Assembly (NCBI GenBank): GCA_003216035.1
Contig: QCJM01000015.1
Location: 1-32,175, forward strand
Origin: Prochlorococcus sp. AG-409-B13
Lineage (GTDB): Bacteria > Cyanobacteriota > Cyanobacteriia > PCC-6307 > Cyanobiaceae
Length of the DNA: 32,175 nucleotides
Reading direction: 5' to 3'
Shown in pieces: positions 25,153 through 32,174 of the stretch. Numbering within the stretch: the stretch's first letter is position 1; each line of letters starts with the position of its first letter. The position numbers were made by a program, and so were the translations under genes. The notes under the pieces are model-generated. The model saw only the letters and a list, made by a program, of their open reading frames with translations. It had not been told where the DNA came from and searched no databases.

Positions 25153-26327
25153 TTTTGATGTGCCTCCTTAACCACTAGTCGGTTCTGCCAATGACGTTGC
25201 TGCCGAACCATTTTGATCAACTCAGAGCGATGTTGCTTCAATTGTGTGCGACTTCGTCGCAGACCAGGGTCATCAAACTCTAGTTCTGAGAGTCTAAGTA
25301 GAACACAAGAAATATCCATTCCAGCCTCGATAACATTATTTTTTACTGGAACGCGCAACTTAAGGATATTTGAAGTAGAGGGTTGACTATCAAACTGACC
25401 TCTAAGAACTGCTTCTAATAAGCTTATGGGCAAAAGACTATTTATAACACCAGATTTCAAAAGTTCTAAATTTAAGGCATGAGAAAGATTGCACAGTCTT
25501 CTTGTTAAAGCAAATTCAAATGAATCCATCCAGCGATTTAATTCAATAGGATTGTCCGGCAAAAATCTCTTTTCAATTGGAGGTTGATCTTCATGAAAGG
25601 ATTTATTCTCTGGAGCAATTTCATCTCTCTCTTCATTAGCTGGTGTTTCTCCCGAAACAGTCTGACCTACCAAAGCAAATAGAGATCGCAAGATGTCAAG
25701 ATCTTTTTTCTTTTTAAGATTAGTAGAATCATCAGTCTCAGCCTCTGATTGAGACGGAGTTACTAAACTTGATTCTTCTGATAAATAACCTTTATTATCA
25801 GCTTCTAAAGCCTTTTCTTCTAATTCATCAAATTCTGAACTATCACTATCATATTCAGTTTGTAGCCAGTCCTCAAGATATATAGGGTTCTCCAGAGGGG
25901 GCGAAAAACTAAGGTGAACTGAGCCTTCTGCAGATTGAACTTGCTTCTTAGCATTGTTTAATGACATAAATAACTCTTGTCTATTTTTTTCTATCTTTAA
26001 TTTATTTTCATTCTCAATTTGCCTAACAAGGTCCATTAAGTGTTCAACAGTCAACAAGGAGAGGGTGTCACTTACTAGTTCATCAACTTTTCCTTGAAAG
26101 AGATTTCTAGAATCAGAAGCAATGAGATTAGAGACACCACTACTTTTATCGGTAATCAGAACAAATATCGCTTGCCTAACAGAGTTGCGAAGCAAGTTTC
26201 TTACAATCTGTAGATATAAGGCATGGTCTCGATAAAGTTTCGGAGCAAGCTGCTGAGATTTAATTTCTAAGAGTTTAAGCTGATCAACAGGATCAAACTC
26301 CGATAGGGTCTCTTTCTGCAAAACCAA
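25122..26327 (-). CDS. unknown cyanobacterial-type protein, 401 aa
   Basis: I do not recognise a characterised family. The protein is soluble-looking. It has an N-terminal helical part of about 140 residues, a strongly acidic low-complexity linker (about 150-265, rich in Glu, Asp and Ser, with a short LKKKKD island), and a C-terminal helical domain (about 270-401) with many Leu, Arg and Gln residues (RRSRTQLKQHRSELIKMVRQ), possibly coiled coil. The start is TTG at 26327, one base after the tsf stop. Its end overlaps recG by 31 bases. This bridging position (tsf, unknown, recG) suggests co-expression with translation and fork-repair genes, but no function follows. Real coding is supported by length and tight spacing. 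Confidence 0.85.
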   Translation of the reverse strand: MVLQKETLSEFDPVDQLKLLEIKSQQLAPKLYRDHALYLQIVRNLLRNSVRQAIFVLITDKSSGVSNLIASDSRNLFQGKVDELVSDTLSLLTVEHLMDLVRQIENENKLKIEKNRQELFMSLNNAKKQVQSAEGSVHLSFSPPLENPIYLEDWLQTEYDSDSSEFDELEEKALEADNKGYLSEESSLVTPSQSEAETDDSTNLKKKKDLDILRSLFALVGQTVSGETPANEERDEIAPENKSFHEDQPPIEKRFLPDNPIELNRWMDSFEFALTRRLCNLSHALNLELLKSGVINSLLPISLLEAVLRGQFDSQPSTSNILKLRVPVKNNVIEAGMDISCVLLRLSELEFDDPGLRRSRTQLKQHRSELIKMVRQQRHWQNRLVVKEAHQKWWQNPPKNS

Positions 26328-26328
26328 A

Positions 26329-26985
26329 TTAATTAGTTTTCATAGAGGCGACTTCGCTAGCAAAGTCAGTTTTATCGGCAGTTATACCCTCTCCAAGGGT
26401 ATAACGAGTAAAGCGCCTAACCTCAATTTTTTCTCCTATTTTTCCAGCAACTTGCTTAACTAGTTCCTCAACTGTAATAGAGCTATCACGAATAAAAGGT
26501 TGCTCCATTAAGGCTAGTTCTTTTAAACGTTTACCAATTCTTCCTTCAACAATTCTTGTTTTCATCTGATCTGGTTTACCAGCAAGATCATCACGTCCCA
26601 TTTCTATCGACTTCTCTTTCTCAACTATCTCTAAAGGGATTTGATCAGTATTTACAAATTCTACATTTGGGCAAGCAGCTACTTGCATTGATATGTCCCT
26701 CAAAAGACCTTGAAAAAGTTCGCCTCTTGCAACGAAATCTGTTTCACAGTTTAGTTCTATAAGCACTCCAACTCTGGAGCCTGTATGGATATAACTTCCA
26801 ACAGCTCCTTCAGCAGCAACACGTCCAGATTTTTTTTCTGCACTTGCTATTCCTTTTTGACGAAGCCATTCGATTGCCTTTGACATATCACCCCCTGTTT
26901 CTCCTAGGGCTTTCTTACAGTCCATCATTCCTGCGCCTGTTTTTTCACGCAGTTCCTTGACGATCTTGGCTGATACGTTCGTCAT
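26329..26985 (-). CDS. tsf: elongation factor Ts
   Basis: Exchanges GDP for GTP on EF-Tu. The 218 residues are short compared with E. coli (283) because the coiled-coil insertion is missing, the usual cyanobacterial form. Seen: N-terminal UBA-like [20 protein letters not shown] (9-28), [17 protein letters not shown], and the core [11 protein letters not shown] with TDFV at 82-85, the EF-Tu contact. ATG at 26985. The leader lacks a Shine-Dalgarno; instead the minus strand reads CCTCCCCCC about 12 bases upstream. Follows rpsB by 98 bases, the classical rpsB-tsf pair. Confidence 0.97.
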   Translation of the reverse strand: MTNVSAKIVKELREKTGAGMMDCKKALGETGGDMSKAIEWLRQKGIASAEKKSGRVAAEGAVGSYIHTGSRVGVLIELNCETDFVARGELFQGLLRDISMQVAACPNVEFVNTDQIPLEIVEKEKSIEMGRDDLAGKPDQMKTRIVEGRIGKRLKELALMEQPFIRDSSITVEELVKQVAGKIGEKIEVRRFTRYTLGEGITADKTDFASEVASMKTN

Positions 26986-27050
26986 TTGTATTAGAAGGGG
27001 GGAGGATATGGGAAAAAAAGAAATAGTGTCTACCTATATTTCAAGGAGAC

Positions 27051-27085
27051 AAGTTGAAAAAACCTAGGGGCTGAAACATCAACTT
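27051..27085 (-). terminator. inverted repeat in the rpsB-tsf spacer
   Basis: AAGTTGA (27051-27057) and TCAACTT (27079-27085) are perfectly complementary and enclose CCTAGG and a T run on the minus strand. One arm includes part of the rpsB stop codon. It could act as a partial terminator or processing site that sets the S2:EF-Ts ratio. The long loop makes a classical intrinsic terminator doubtful. Confidence 0.35.
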
Positions 27086-27803
27086 AATCATTGTTATTGT
27101 CATTACCACGTTGGTCGTTAGAGCCATGACGCCCTTCATTAATAGCATCAGCCAATCTGCCAAGAATTAGCTGAACTGATCTAACAGCATCATCATTGCA
27201 AGGGATTGGTACCTCACAAAGATCTGGGTCGCAATTAGTGTCTAACATTGAAATTAATGGAATATCAAGCTTTCGAGCTTCCAATACAGCATTTGTTTCA
27301 CGCCGTTGATCAACAAGAACAACCACGTCTGGTAAACGCCTCATACCTTTTAAACCTCCAAGGTATTTCTGCAGCCTCTCCAATTCTCTTCGCAAAACAG
27401 CAGCTTCTTTTTTGGGGCGCATAGCAATTGCACCGCTTGATTCCATCCGTTCAAGATCCTTAAGACGATCAATTCTGGCCTTCATTGTCGTCCAATTAGT
27501 GAGCATGCCTCCTAGCCAACGTTGGTTGACATATGAAGCGCCACACCTAGTGGCCTCCAATGCAACAACCTCTGAAGCCTGCTTTTTGGTACCTACAAAT
27601 AAGAACCTTTTACCACTCCTGGCGGCAGTACGGGTCCATTTATAAGCACTGTTCATGCAAACAGCGGTTTTGACCAGATCAATAATGTGTACCCCATTAC
27701 GTGCGCAATAGATATATCGCGACATTTTTGGGTTCCATCTTCGAGTCTGATGTCCAAAATGGGCACCAGCCTCCATCATCTCTGAGAGTGTTACTACAGC
27801 CAT
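27084..27803 (-). CDS. rpsB: 30S ribosomal protein S2
   Basis: Small-subunit ribosomal protein. I choose ATG at 27803, giving 239 residues starting [20 protein letters not shown], the standard cyanobacterial N-terminus; a GTG at 27830 would add nine residues (MEANPKPQN) not expected in the family and lying inside the leader structure. Seen: [30 protein letters not shown], the conserved [15 protein letters not shown], and [25 protein letters not shown]-terminal Asn/Asp/Gly-rich tail ends the protein. No Shine-Dalgarno stands at normal distance before the ATG; a GGAGG lies about 20 bases upstream within a region that can fold (27812-27899). tsf follows. Confidence 0.97.
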   Translation of the reverse strand: MAVVTLSEMMEAGAHFGHQTRRWNPKMSRYIYCARNGVHIIDLVKTAVCMNSAYKWTRTAARSGKRFLFVGTKKQASEVVALEATRCGASYVNQRWLGGMLTNWTTMKARIDRLKDLERMESSGAIAMRPKKEAAVLRRELERLQKYLGGLKGMRRLPDVVVLVDQRRETNAVLEARKLDIPLISMLDTNCDPDLCEVPIPCNDDAVRSVQLILGRLADAINEGRHGSNDQRGNDNNND

Positions 27804-27811
27804 GTTTTGAG

Positions 27812-27899
27812 GTTTCGGGTTCGCCTCCACCTGCCAGGGACAAAAATAGGTTCACTCCTAGGAATGATCTAATAAGTAGTCACCCGAAACGGACAGGTG
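27812..27899 (-). promoter_or_regulatory. rpsB leader with two crossing stems (candidate S2 autoregulatory pseudoknot)
   Basis: On the minus-strand RNA, CACCUGUC (27899-27892) can pair with GGCAGGUG (27835-27828), 8 pairs with one U-G; and GUUUCGGGU (27890-27882) can pair with ACCCGAAAC (27820-27812), 9 perfect pairs. The arms interleave (stem 1 5', stem 2 5', stem 1 3', stem 2 3'), which is H-type pseudoknot topology, with one base between the first two arms and seven between the last two. The distal arm ends 8 bases before the rpsB AUG, and the GGAGG lies between arms. Pairing is seen; regulation by S2 is inference from known autoregulation in other bacteria. Confidence 0.55.
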
Positions 27900-27904
27900 T
27901 GCGG

Positions 27905-27932
27905 TTTGATAAGGACAATGCAATTTATCAAA
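27905..27932 (-). promoter_or_regulatory. dyad TTTGATAA / TTATCAAA upstream of rpsB
   Basis: A perfect 8-base inverted repeat with a 12-base spacer, between the glycosyltransferase stop and the rpsB leader structure. It may be the terminator-like end of the glycosyltransferase transcript, although no U run follows, or an operator over the rpsB promoter. Confidence 0.35.
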
Positions 27933-27939
27933 TCACTGC

Positions 27940-28872
27940 TCATCGAAGACCTAATAATTCAGCTTCTCTGTATAGCTCCCTCACACTGATCCGATTTAAA
28001 GGCAGGCGTAACAACTCCATTGCAACGCCTGAAAATCCTCTCCTTATCAGAAAGGCTAGTAATGGCCTAAGGCTCCTCTCATTGAGAATGCCCCAAAGGG
28101 TTAAAAGATTCCAAAGAAATAGATGAAGCAACGTGAACTGAATAATAAATCGAACCCTCAAAGTTGGATGCTTCCGGTAAAAAACCAACCCCATCTTGGC
28201 TCTCTCACACTCAACTCTTACTAATCCAGGAATTTGATCAAGGTTTAATGCAGGGTGCCAATGATAACCAACGGCCTTGGGGCATTTGACCAGCTTTACT
28301 CCCATCTTCCTAAGACGTTCTCCTAGCTCTAAGTCCTCCCAGCCATAAAGATGAAAATTGGTATCAAAAAGCCCAGCCCTTACTAACAAATTCTTCTCTA
28401 TAGCAACATTTCCAGTGGCAAAATAAGCCCAAGAATTATCTTGAAACTTACGAGGTTCAGAAGTTGGCTCTTCAAAATTTGCTGTGTTGACAACAGAACC
28501 ATATGTAAAGCAAAGGCGATCCCCACCTCTTAGCCAAAAACGCTTCAAAGCTTGAATATGGTTAACAAGAAAAAACTCAGTAACTACCAAATCGCTATCA
28601 ATAAAAACTATCAAATTTCCTCGAGATTTTTCCACTCCTAGATTTCGCCCCTTAGCGGGTCCACCATGTTCTTGTTCAAAAAGACGCACATGTGGAAACC
28701 GAGTTGATTCAGTCTTCAACCAAAAAGGTGTTCCATCAGTAGAGCCGTCATCAACAACAACAACCTCAAATCGCTCTATTTCATCAGCTAGGACCTGTTG
28801 CTCGAGGGCACACAGGCACTTCTCGAGTATGGGTTTGCGGTTATATGTGGGTATTACAACGCTGACAAACAT
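27940..28872 (-). CDS. family 2 glycosyltransferase
   Basis: GT-A fold transferase, probably adding a sugar from a nucleotide donor to a cell-surface glycan. With ATG at 28872 it has 310 residues (a TTG two codons earlier is less likely). Seen: FVSVVIPTYNRKPILEKCL (2-20), VVVVDDGSTDGT (37-48), the DXD-type IDSD (91-94), and the acceptor-side GWEDLELGERL (177-187, E179/D180). A hydrophobic stretch near residues 233-262 suggests membrane association. It stands between the small basic protein gene and rpsB on the same strand; the exporter genes lie upstream, so a surface-polysaccharide role is conceivable. Donor and product unknown. Confidence 0.92.
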   Translation of the reverse strand: MFVSVVIPTYNRKPILEKCLCALEQQVLADEIERFEVVVVDDGSTDGTPFWLKTESTRFPHVRLFEQEHGGPAKGRNLGVEKSRGNLIVFIDSDLVVTEFFLVNHIQALKRFWLRGGDRLCFTYGSVVNTANFEEPTSEPRKFQDNSWAYFATGNVAIEKNLLVRAGLFDTNFHLYGWEDLELGERLRKMGVKLVKCPKAVGYHWHPALNLDQIPGLVRVECERAKMGLVFYRKHPTLRVRFIIQFTLLHLFLWNLLTLWGILNERSLRPLLAFLIRRGFSGVAMELLRLPLNRISVRELYREAELLGLR

Positions 28873-28918
28873 TCTCAAACACAGTAATCAATAGTTATGT
28901 AGAGCAAAGTAACTAGAC

Positions 28919-28938
28919 ATGGGGTTCAAAAGCCCCAT
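28919..28938. terminator. GC-rich hairpin between 51-aa gene and glycosyltransferase
   Basis: ATGGGG (28919-28924) and CCCCAT (28933-28938) pair perfectly around an 8-base loop, about 30 bases after the stop of the small gene. No strong T run follows on the minus strand (GTCTAG), so termination of the leftward transcript is only possible, not clear. Confidence 0.35.
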
Positions 28939-28967
28939 TTAAAGAATTTCAGTTGGTTGTTGAGTGT

Positions 28968-29123
28968 TCAGTCTGCTGCTCCACCATTATTGGCGGTTCC
29001 AGTCACTCCATTTCCAGCTCCTTCGCCTCTTCCATCATTGCGGAGTTTGCGCTTTTTGAATTTGCGCGCATAAGCACGATTTCTCTCTTGCTTTTCTTTC
29101 TTGAGATTTCTTCGCTTAGCCAT
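28968..29123 (-). CDS. small highly basic protein, 51 aa
   Basis: A short ORF running ATG (29123) to TGA (28968). The first 30 residues are extremely basic (MAKRRNLKKEKQERNRAYAR then KFKKRKLRND), with 16 Lys/Arg; the last 21 are Gly/Ala/Asn-rich (GRGEGAGNGVTGTANNGGAA) and end in Asp. Regular helix-forming basic half plus flexible tail suggests nucleic acid or ribosome binding. Length, ATG start, tight 35-base spacing after the DevA-like gene and non-random composition support coding. It resembles small conserved proteins in marine picocyanobacteria, but I cannot name it. Function unknown. Confidence 0.75.
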   Translation of the reverse strand: MAKRRNLKKEKQERNRAYARKFKKRKLRNDGRGEGAGNGVTGTANNGGAAD

Positions 29124-29158
29124 GTCCTAAAGATTCAAGTTGAAGACCTAAACCTAAC

Positions 29159-29869
29159 TTAACTAATAGTGGGCAATAATCTGCCATCCTCCATCTTTAA
29201 AAGGCGATCAGCTACATCAAGAATCCTGGGATCATGAGTGACCATTAAGACTGAGCAAGCCTGTTCAACCGCCAATCTCTTAAGCAGATCAACGACCTCT
29301 CTACCTGTAACACTGTCAAGTGCTGCTGTTGGCTCATCTGCTAAAAGGATTTTTGGACGAGCGGCCAAAGCCCTCGCGATAGCAACTCTTTGCTTCTGCC
29401 CTCCAGAAAGATCATGAGGGAACTTATTCATATGGTCAGCCAACCCAACTGCTCTCAACCATTCACGAGCTTGATCTCTCCTGACACGATAAGAAAGGCC
29501 TTGAATCAAATCAGCACCCATCTGAACGTTCTGTTCCGCTGTAAGACATCGCAAGAGGTTATGGCCTTGGAAAATCATTCCGATTTGACGCCGCAACTTC
29601 TGGCGAATTTTGCGTCCTGAGCCAAGAAGCTCATGACCTAAAACCTTTAAGTTTCCTTCCTCAACAGTTCTAAGTGCACCTATCAAAGTCAACAAAGTGG
29701 TTTTTCCACAACCAGATGGTCCTGTCAATAAAACCACCTCTCCTACAGCTATCTCCATAGAAATTGATTGCAAAACCTTTCTGCGCATATCTCCCTTACC
29801 AAACCAATGACTTAATCGCTCAATTTGAACTGCTTGCCTCAATTCCTGCAGATGGGCTTTATCACTCAT
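29159..29869 (-). CDS. DevA-type ABC exporter ATP-binding protein
   Basis: ATPase of a DevBCA/MacB-like exporter. The 236 residues contain Walker A GPSGCGKT (50-57), Q-loop IGMIFQGHNLL (97-107), signature LSGGQKQRVAIARALA (154-169), Walker B ILLADEPTAALD (174-185) and the H-loop in MVTHDPRI. ATG at 29869. The gene follows the permease by 27 bases. In heterocyst-forming cyanobacteria DevA works with DevC and DevB and a TolC channel to export glycolipids; here, in a probable unicellular cell without heterocysts, the substrate is unknown. Confidence 0.93.
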   Translation of the reverse strand: MSDKAHLQELRQAVQIERLSHWFGKGDMRRKVLQSISMEIAVGEVVLLTGPSGCGKTTLLTLIGALRTVEEGNLKVLGHELLGSGRKIRQKLRRQIGMIFQGHNLLRCLTAEQNVQMGADLIQGLSYRVRRDQAREWLRAVGLADHMNKFPHDLSGGQKQRVAIARALAARPKILLADEPTAALDSVTGREVVDLLKRLAVEQACSVLMVTHDPRILDVADRLLKMEDGRLLPTIS

Positions 29870-29896
29870 AACAGAAAACTTGCAAAAATGAACTCA

Positions 29897-31066
29897 TCAA
29901 AAAATCTCAGCAGGATCTGCATCCACCAAGCGACGCATAGCCAAAAGTGCTGAACCCATACACATCATCAAAATCAATCCGAAAACAAGAATGGCCCGAT
30001 GGGAATCCATTGCTACAGGGAGTTTTGTTGAAGCTCTTACTAATGCATATAGAGCTTGCCCAGCAGCATAAGCAGGGACATAACCCATAACAGCAAGCAA
30101 AATTGCCTCACGAGCTACAACACCTAGCAACGTCTTTATTTGATATCCCATTGCCATCAAAGTTGCATATTCAGGGAGATGGTCACTTACATCGCTATAA
30201 AGAATCTGATAAACAATTACACACCCAACAACAAATCCCATAGCCGCTCCAAGAGTAAAAATAAAACCAATAGAAGTACTTGTCTTCCAATAGTTTTTTT
30301 CAAACTCTATAAACGCCTTCTGGGTCAAAACCTTTACATCTCTAGGGAGACTAGAACTTAATGATTCAGCTACTTTCTGAGAGTCTGTTCCAGGAGCCAA
30401 CCTAACCAAACCAATTTCAATACTTCCTGGAGGTGTACTGGGCATAAGATCCAGAAAAGTCTCTCGGCTAGTTAAAAGATTCCCATCAGCCCCAAAAGAA
30501 GGTCCCAAACGCACTAACCCAACGACACGAACCCTTTTACCTGCGACTTCAGTTTCAACAATTCGACCTTTCTTAAACCATTTAGGCACAGGTCCAAATT
30601 CATTTCTGGAAAGCTCATCGAACAAAACTCTGCCACGATTGGTAAGGGCTTGAGCTTTAGATGAAAATTCAGAATCCTTTAAAAGTGGGTCTCCCGGTTC
30701 AAAGCCCAAGGCCAATATAGATCGTGTAGATAACGTTTCAGGGTTACGCCATAGTAAAAAGTTCCAGTTCACTGGCGAAATGCCTACAACATCCTTATGC
30801 GCCATGGCTTGTATAAGTCTTCGCCTTGGAAATCCACTCATACTTATTGAACTCATTGAACGAGGACTGATTAATACCAAATCAGCATCAAAAAGCCTGT
30901 GAACAGTTACACTTGCATCAAATAAACCATCACGAAATCCTAACTGCATAAACATCAGTATTCCTGCGAAAGAAATACCAGCCAAGGCAACGAATAAACG
31001 TAAATGCTGCCTACTAAGTAATAACCAAGAAAGAGGTATTCTCCTCTTCTGCCACAGCCCAAGCAT
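29897..31066 (-). CDS. DevC-type ABC exporter permease (FtsX-like)
   Basis: Inner-membrane subunit of the exporter. From ATG 31066 it has 389 residues; a GTG one codon earlier (31069) would add one Met. Layout is MacB/FtsX-like: an N-terminal membrane segment (about 24-46), a large periplasmic domain (about 50-260), and three C-terminal segments (about 265-290, 315-345, 355-375). SWLLLSRQHLRLFVALAGISFAG at the start and LPEYATLMAMGYQIKTLLGV near residue 305 are typical DevC stretches. The start overlaps the membrane fusion protein stop (TGATG), so the two are coupled. ATP-binding partner follows. Confidence 0.93.
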   Translation of the reverse strand: MLGLWQKRRIPLSWLLLSRQHLRLFVALAGISFAGILMFMQLGFRDGLFDASVTVHRLFDADLVLISPRSMSSISMSGFPRRRLIQAMAHKDVVGISPVNWNFLLWRNPETLSTRSILALGFEPGDPLLKDSEFSSKAQALTNRGRVLFDELSRNEFGPVPKWFKKGRIVETEVAGKRVRVVGLVRLGPSFGADGNLLTSRETFLDLMPSTPPGSIEIGLVRLAPGTDSQKVAESLSSSLPRDVKVLTQKAFIEFEKNYWKTSTSIGFIFTLGAAMGFVVGCVIVYQILYSDVSDHLPEYATLMAMGYQIKTLLGVVAREAILLAVMGYVPAYAAGQALYALVRASTKLPVAMDSHRAILVFGLILMMCMGSALLAMRRLVDADPAEIF

Positions 31067-32010
31067 CACAGAGGCCTAAATCTTGCTATTACTTTCATCC
31101 CAGTAAAGTTTCGAACTTTAAGGGCAGAGTCAGAATCAAGACTAACCCTAACCTCAACAACTCTTGCATCAGCATCTCCAGTTGGATCTGTTGATAAGAC
31201 ATTGCGTTGCCGAACCTGTGGGCTAATCCTTTCAACAAATCCTCCAAGCGTGCCACTGAACCCACCATTTTCACTTGTCAAGGAAACAGATTGGCCAATT
31301 TGCACCCTATTCACATCTGATTCATACACTTCTATAAGGGCTTCCATAATCTCGTTTGCTCCAACTTCCAAGACCCCATTAGTACTAGGCCTCTCCCCTA
31401 CACGAGTATGAATTCGCAAAATGACACCTTCAATAGGCGTTTTTAATTCACTATTTGCTAAATCAGCCATTAACCCCATTTCCTCTGCCAATGATTCATT
31501 TATTTCTCCTTGATATTTGACTAATTCATTCTGCTGTTGTTCTAAAAGAACCATTTGTGTTGCCCCTTGTAAGGCAGCTTCTTTATAACGAGAAACCTCC
31601 CTTTCTTGCATCAGTATTTTAATTTCTAGTGTTTTAAGCCGAGCTCTTACACCTGCTAAATCAGCAAGAATTTTTGGACGGTTGTCAAAAACTGCTAATA
31701 TTTGTCCCTTATTTACTTGATCACCTTCTCTAACAAGTAGTTGCGAAACCCTAGGCGAACCCCCAAAACCACTTATTGGAGCAGCAAGACGTCTTACGTG
31801 ACCAGAAGGAACTAATTGCCCAAGGGCTGCAACTGCTTTAACAGGAACAACAACTGATTCGTCAGCACTAGATCCATTAGGAGTTAACTGACTAATATTG
31901 CGAGTTTGTCTGCTCTGAGAACAACTAGTTATTCCTAACGCAATAAAAAGACCAATGCAAAAAGTCAATAAAGTTGAAAAAGGGCCAAGTCTTAAATATT
32001 TGATCAGCAA
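31066..32010 (-). CDS. DevB-type membrane fusion protein (HlyD family), likely lipoprotein
   Basis: Periplasmic adaptor linking the DevC/DevA transporter to a TolC-type channel. Seen: biotinyl-lipoyl-like half [27 protein letters not shown], an alpha-helical hairpin ([20 protein letters not shown] through [20 protein letters not shown]), the second half [20 protein letters not shown], and a beta-barrel ending with [15 protein letters not shown]. The frame is open to a TTG at 32109 and has an ATG at 32046, but both lie inside another gene's coding frame. I prefer TTG at 32010: AGGAGG is 10 bases upstream, it overlaps that gene's stop, and it gives a compact signal peptide ending in a lipobox ITSC (Cys30). 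Length then is 314 residues. Confidence 0.85.
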   Translation of the reverse strand: MLIKYLRLGPFSTLLTFCIGLFIALGITSCSQSRQTRNISQLTPNGSSADESVVVPVKAVAALGQLVPSGHVRRLAAPISGFGGSPRVSQLLVREGDQVNKGQILAVFDNRPKILADLAGVRARLKTLEIKILMQEREVSRYKEAALQGATQMVLLEQQQNELVKYQGEINESLAEEMGLMADLANSELKTPIEGVILRIHTRVGERPSTNGVLEVGANEIMEALIEVYESDVNRVQIGQSVSLTSENGGFSGTLGGFVERISPQVRQRNVLSTDPTGDADARVVEVRVSLDSDSALKVRNFTGMKVIARFRPL

Positions 32011-32174
32011 TCGAACAAGACCTCCTGGATATAGCGTTCCGCCCATTGAGGGTTGAAAGCTTTCGCAAGAACGCTTCGAGTTTTGTCGTTTTGTTTCTGT
32101 TGCAGGCAATAGAAAGTCTGACCCTGTTGACGCTCAATCGTAAACGTCGAACTAGGCCCATCAGGTCTAGTCAA
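32004..32174 (-). CDS. C-terminal end of an unknown protein, 5' part outside window
   Basis: An open frame enters from the right edge and stops at TGA 32006-32004, giving the last 56 residues: it begins [18 protein letters not shown] and runs through [20 protein letters not shown] to [16 protein letters not shown]. Composition is that of a normal folded protein (mixed polar and aromatic residues, no low complexity), unlike the same DNA read in the frame of the exporter subunit, which is Ser/Arg/Lys/Thr-rich with no clear fold. The stop overlaps the preferred start of the DevB-like gene. Family not recognised. Confidence 0.6.
   Translation of the reverse strand: MTRPDGPSSTFTIERQQGQTFYCLQQKQNDKTRSVLAKAFNPQWAERYIQEVLFDC

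Noticed and set aside
28953-29162. 69-codon plus-strand ORF opposite the small basic protein gene
   Set aside because: Ser/Phe/Leu-rich antisense image of the Lys/Arg- and Gly-rich minus-strand ORF, which has a better start, spacing and operon position.
31925-32161. 78-codon minus-strand ORF overlapping the DevB start
   Set aside because: Arg/Asn-rich third frame with no family features; the other two frames carry the upstream protein end and the DevB-like protein.
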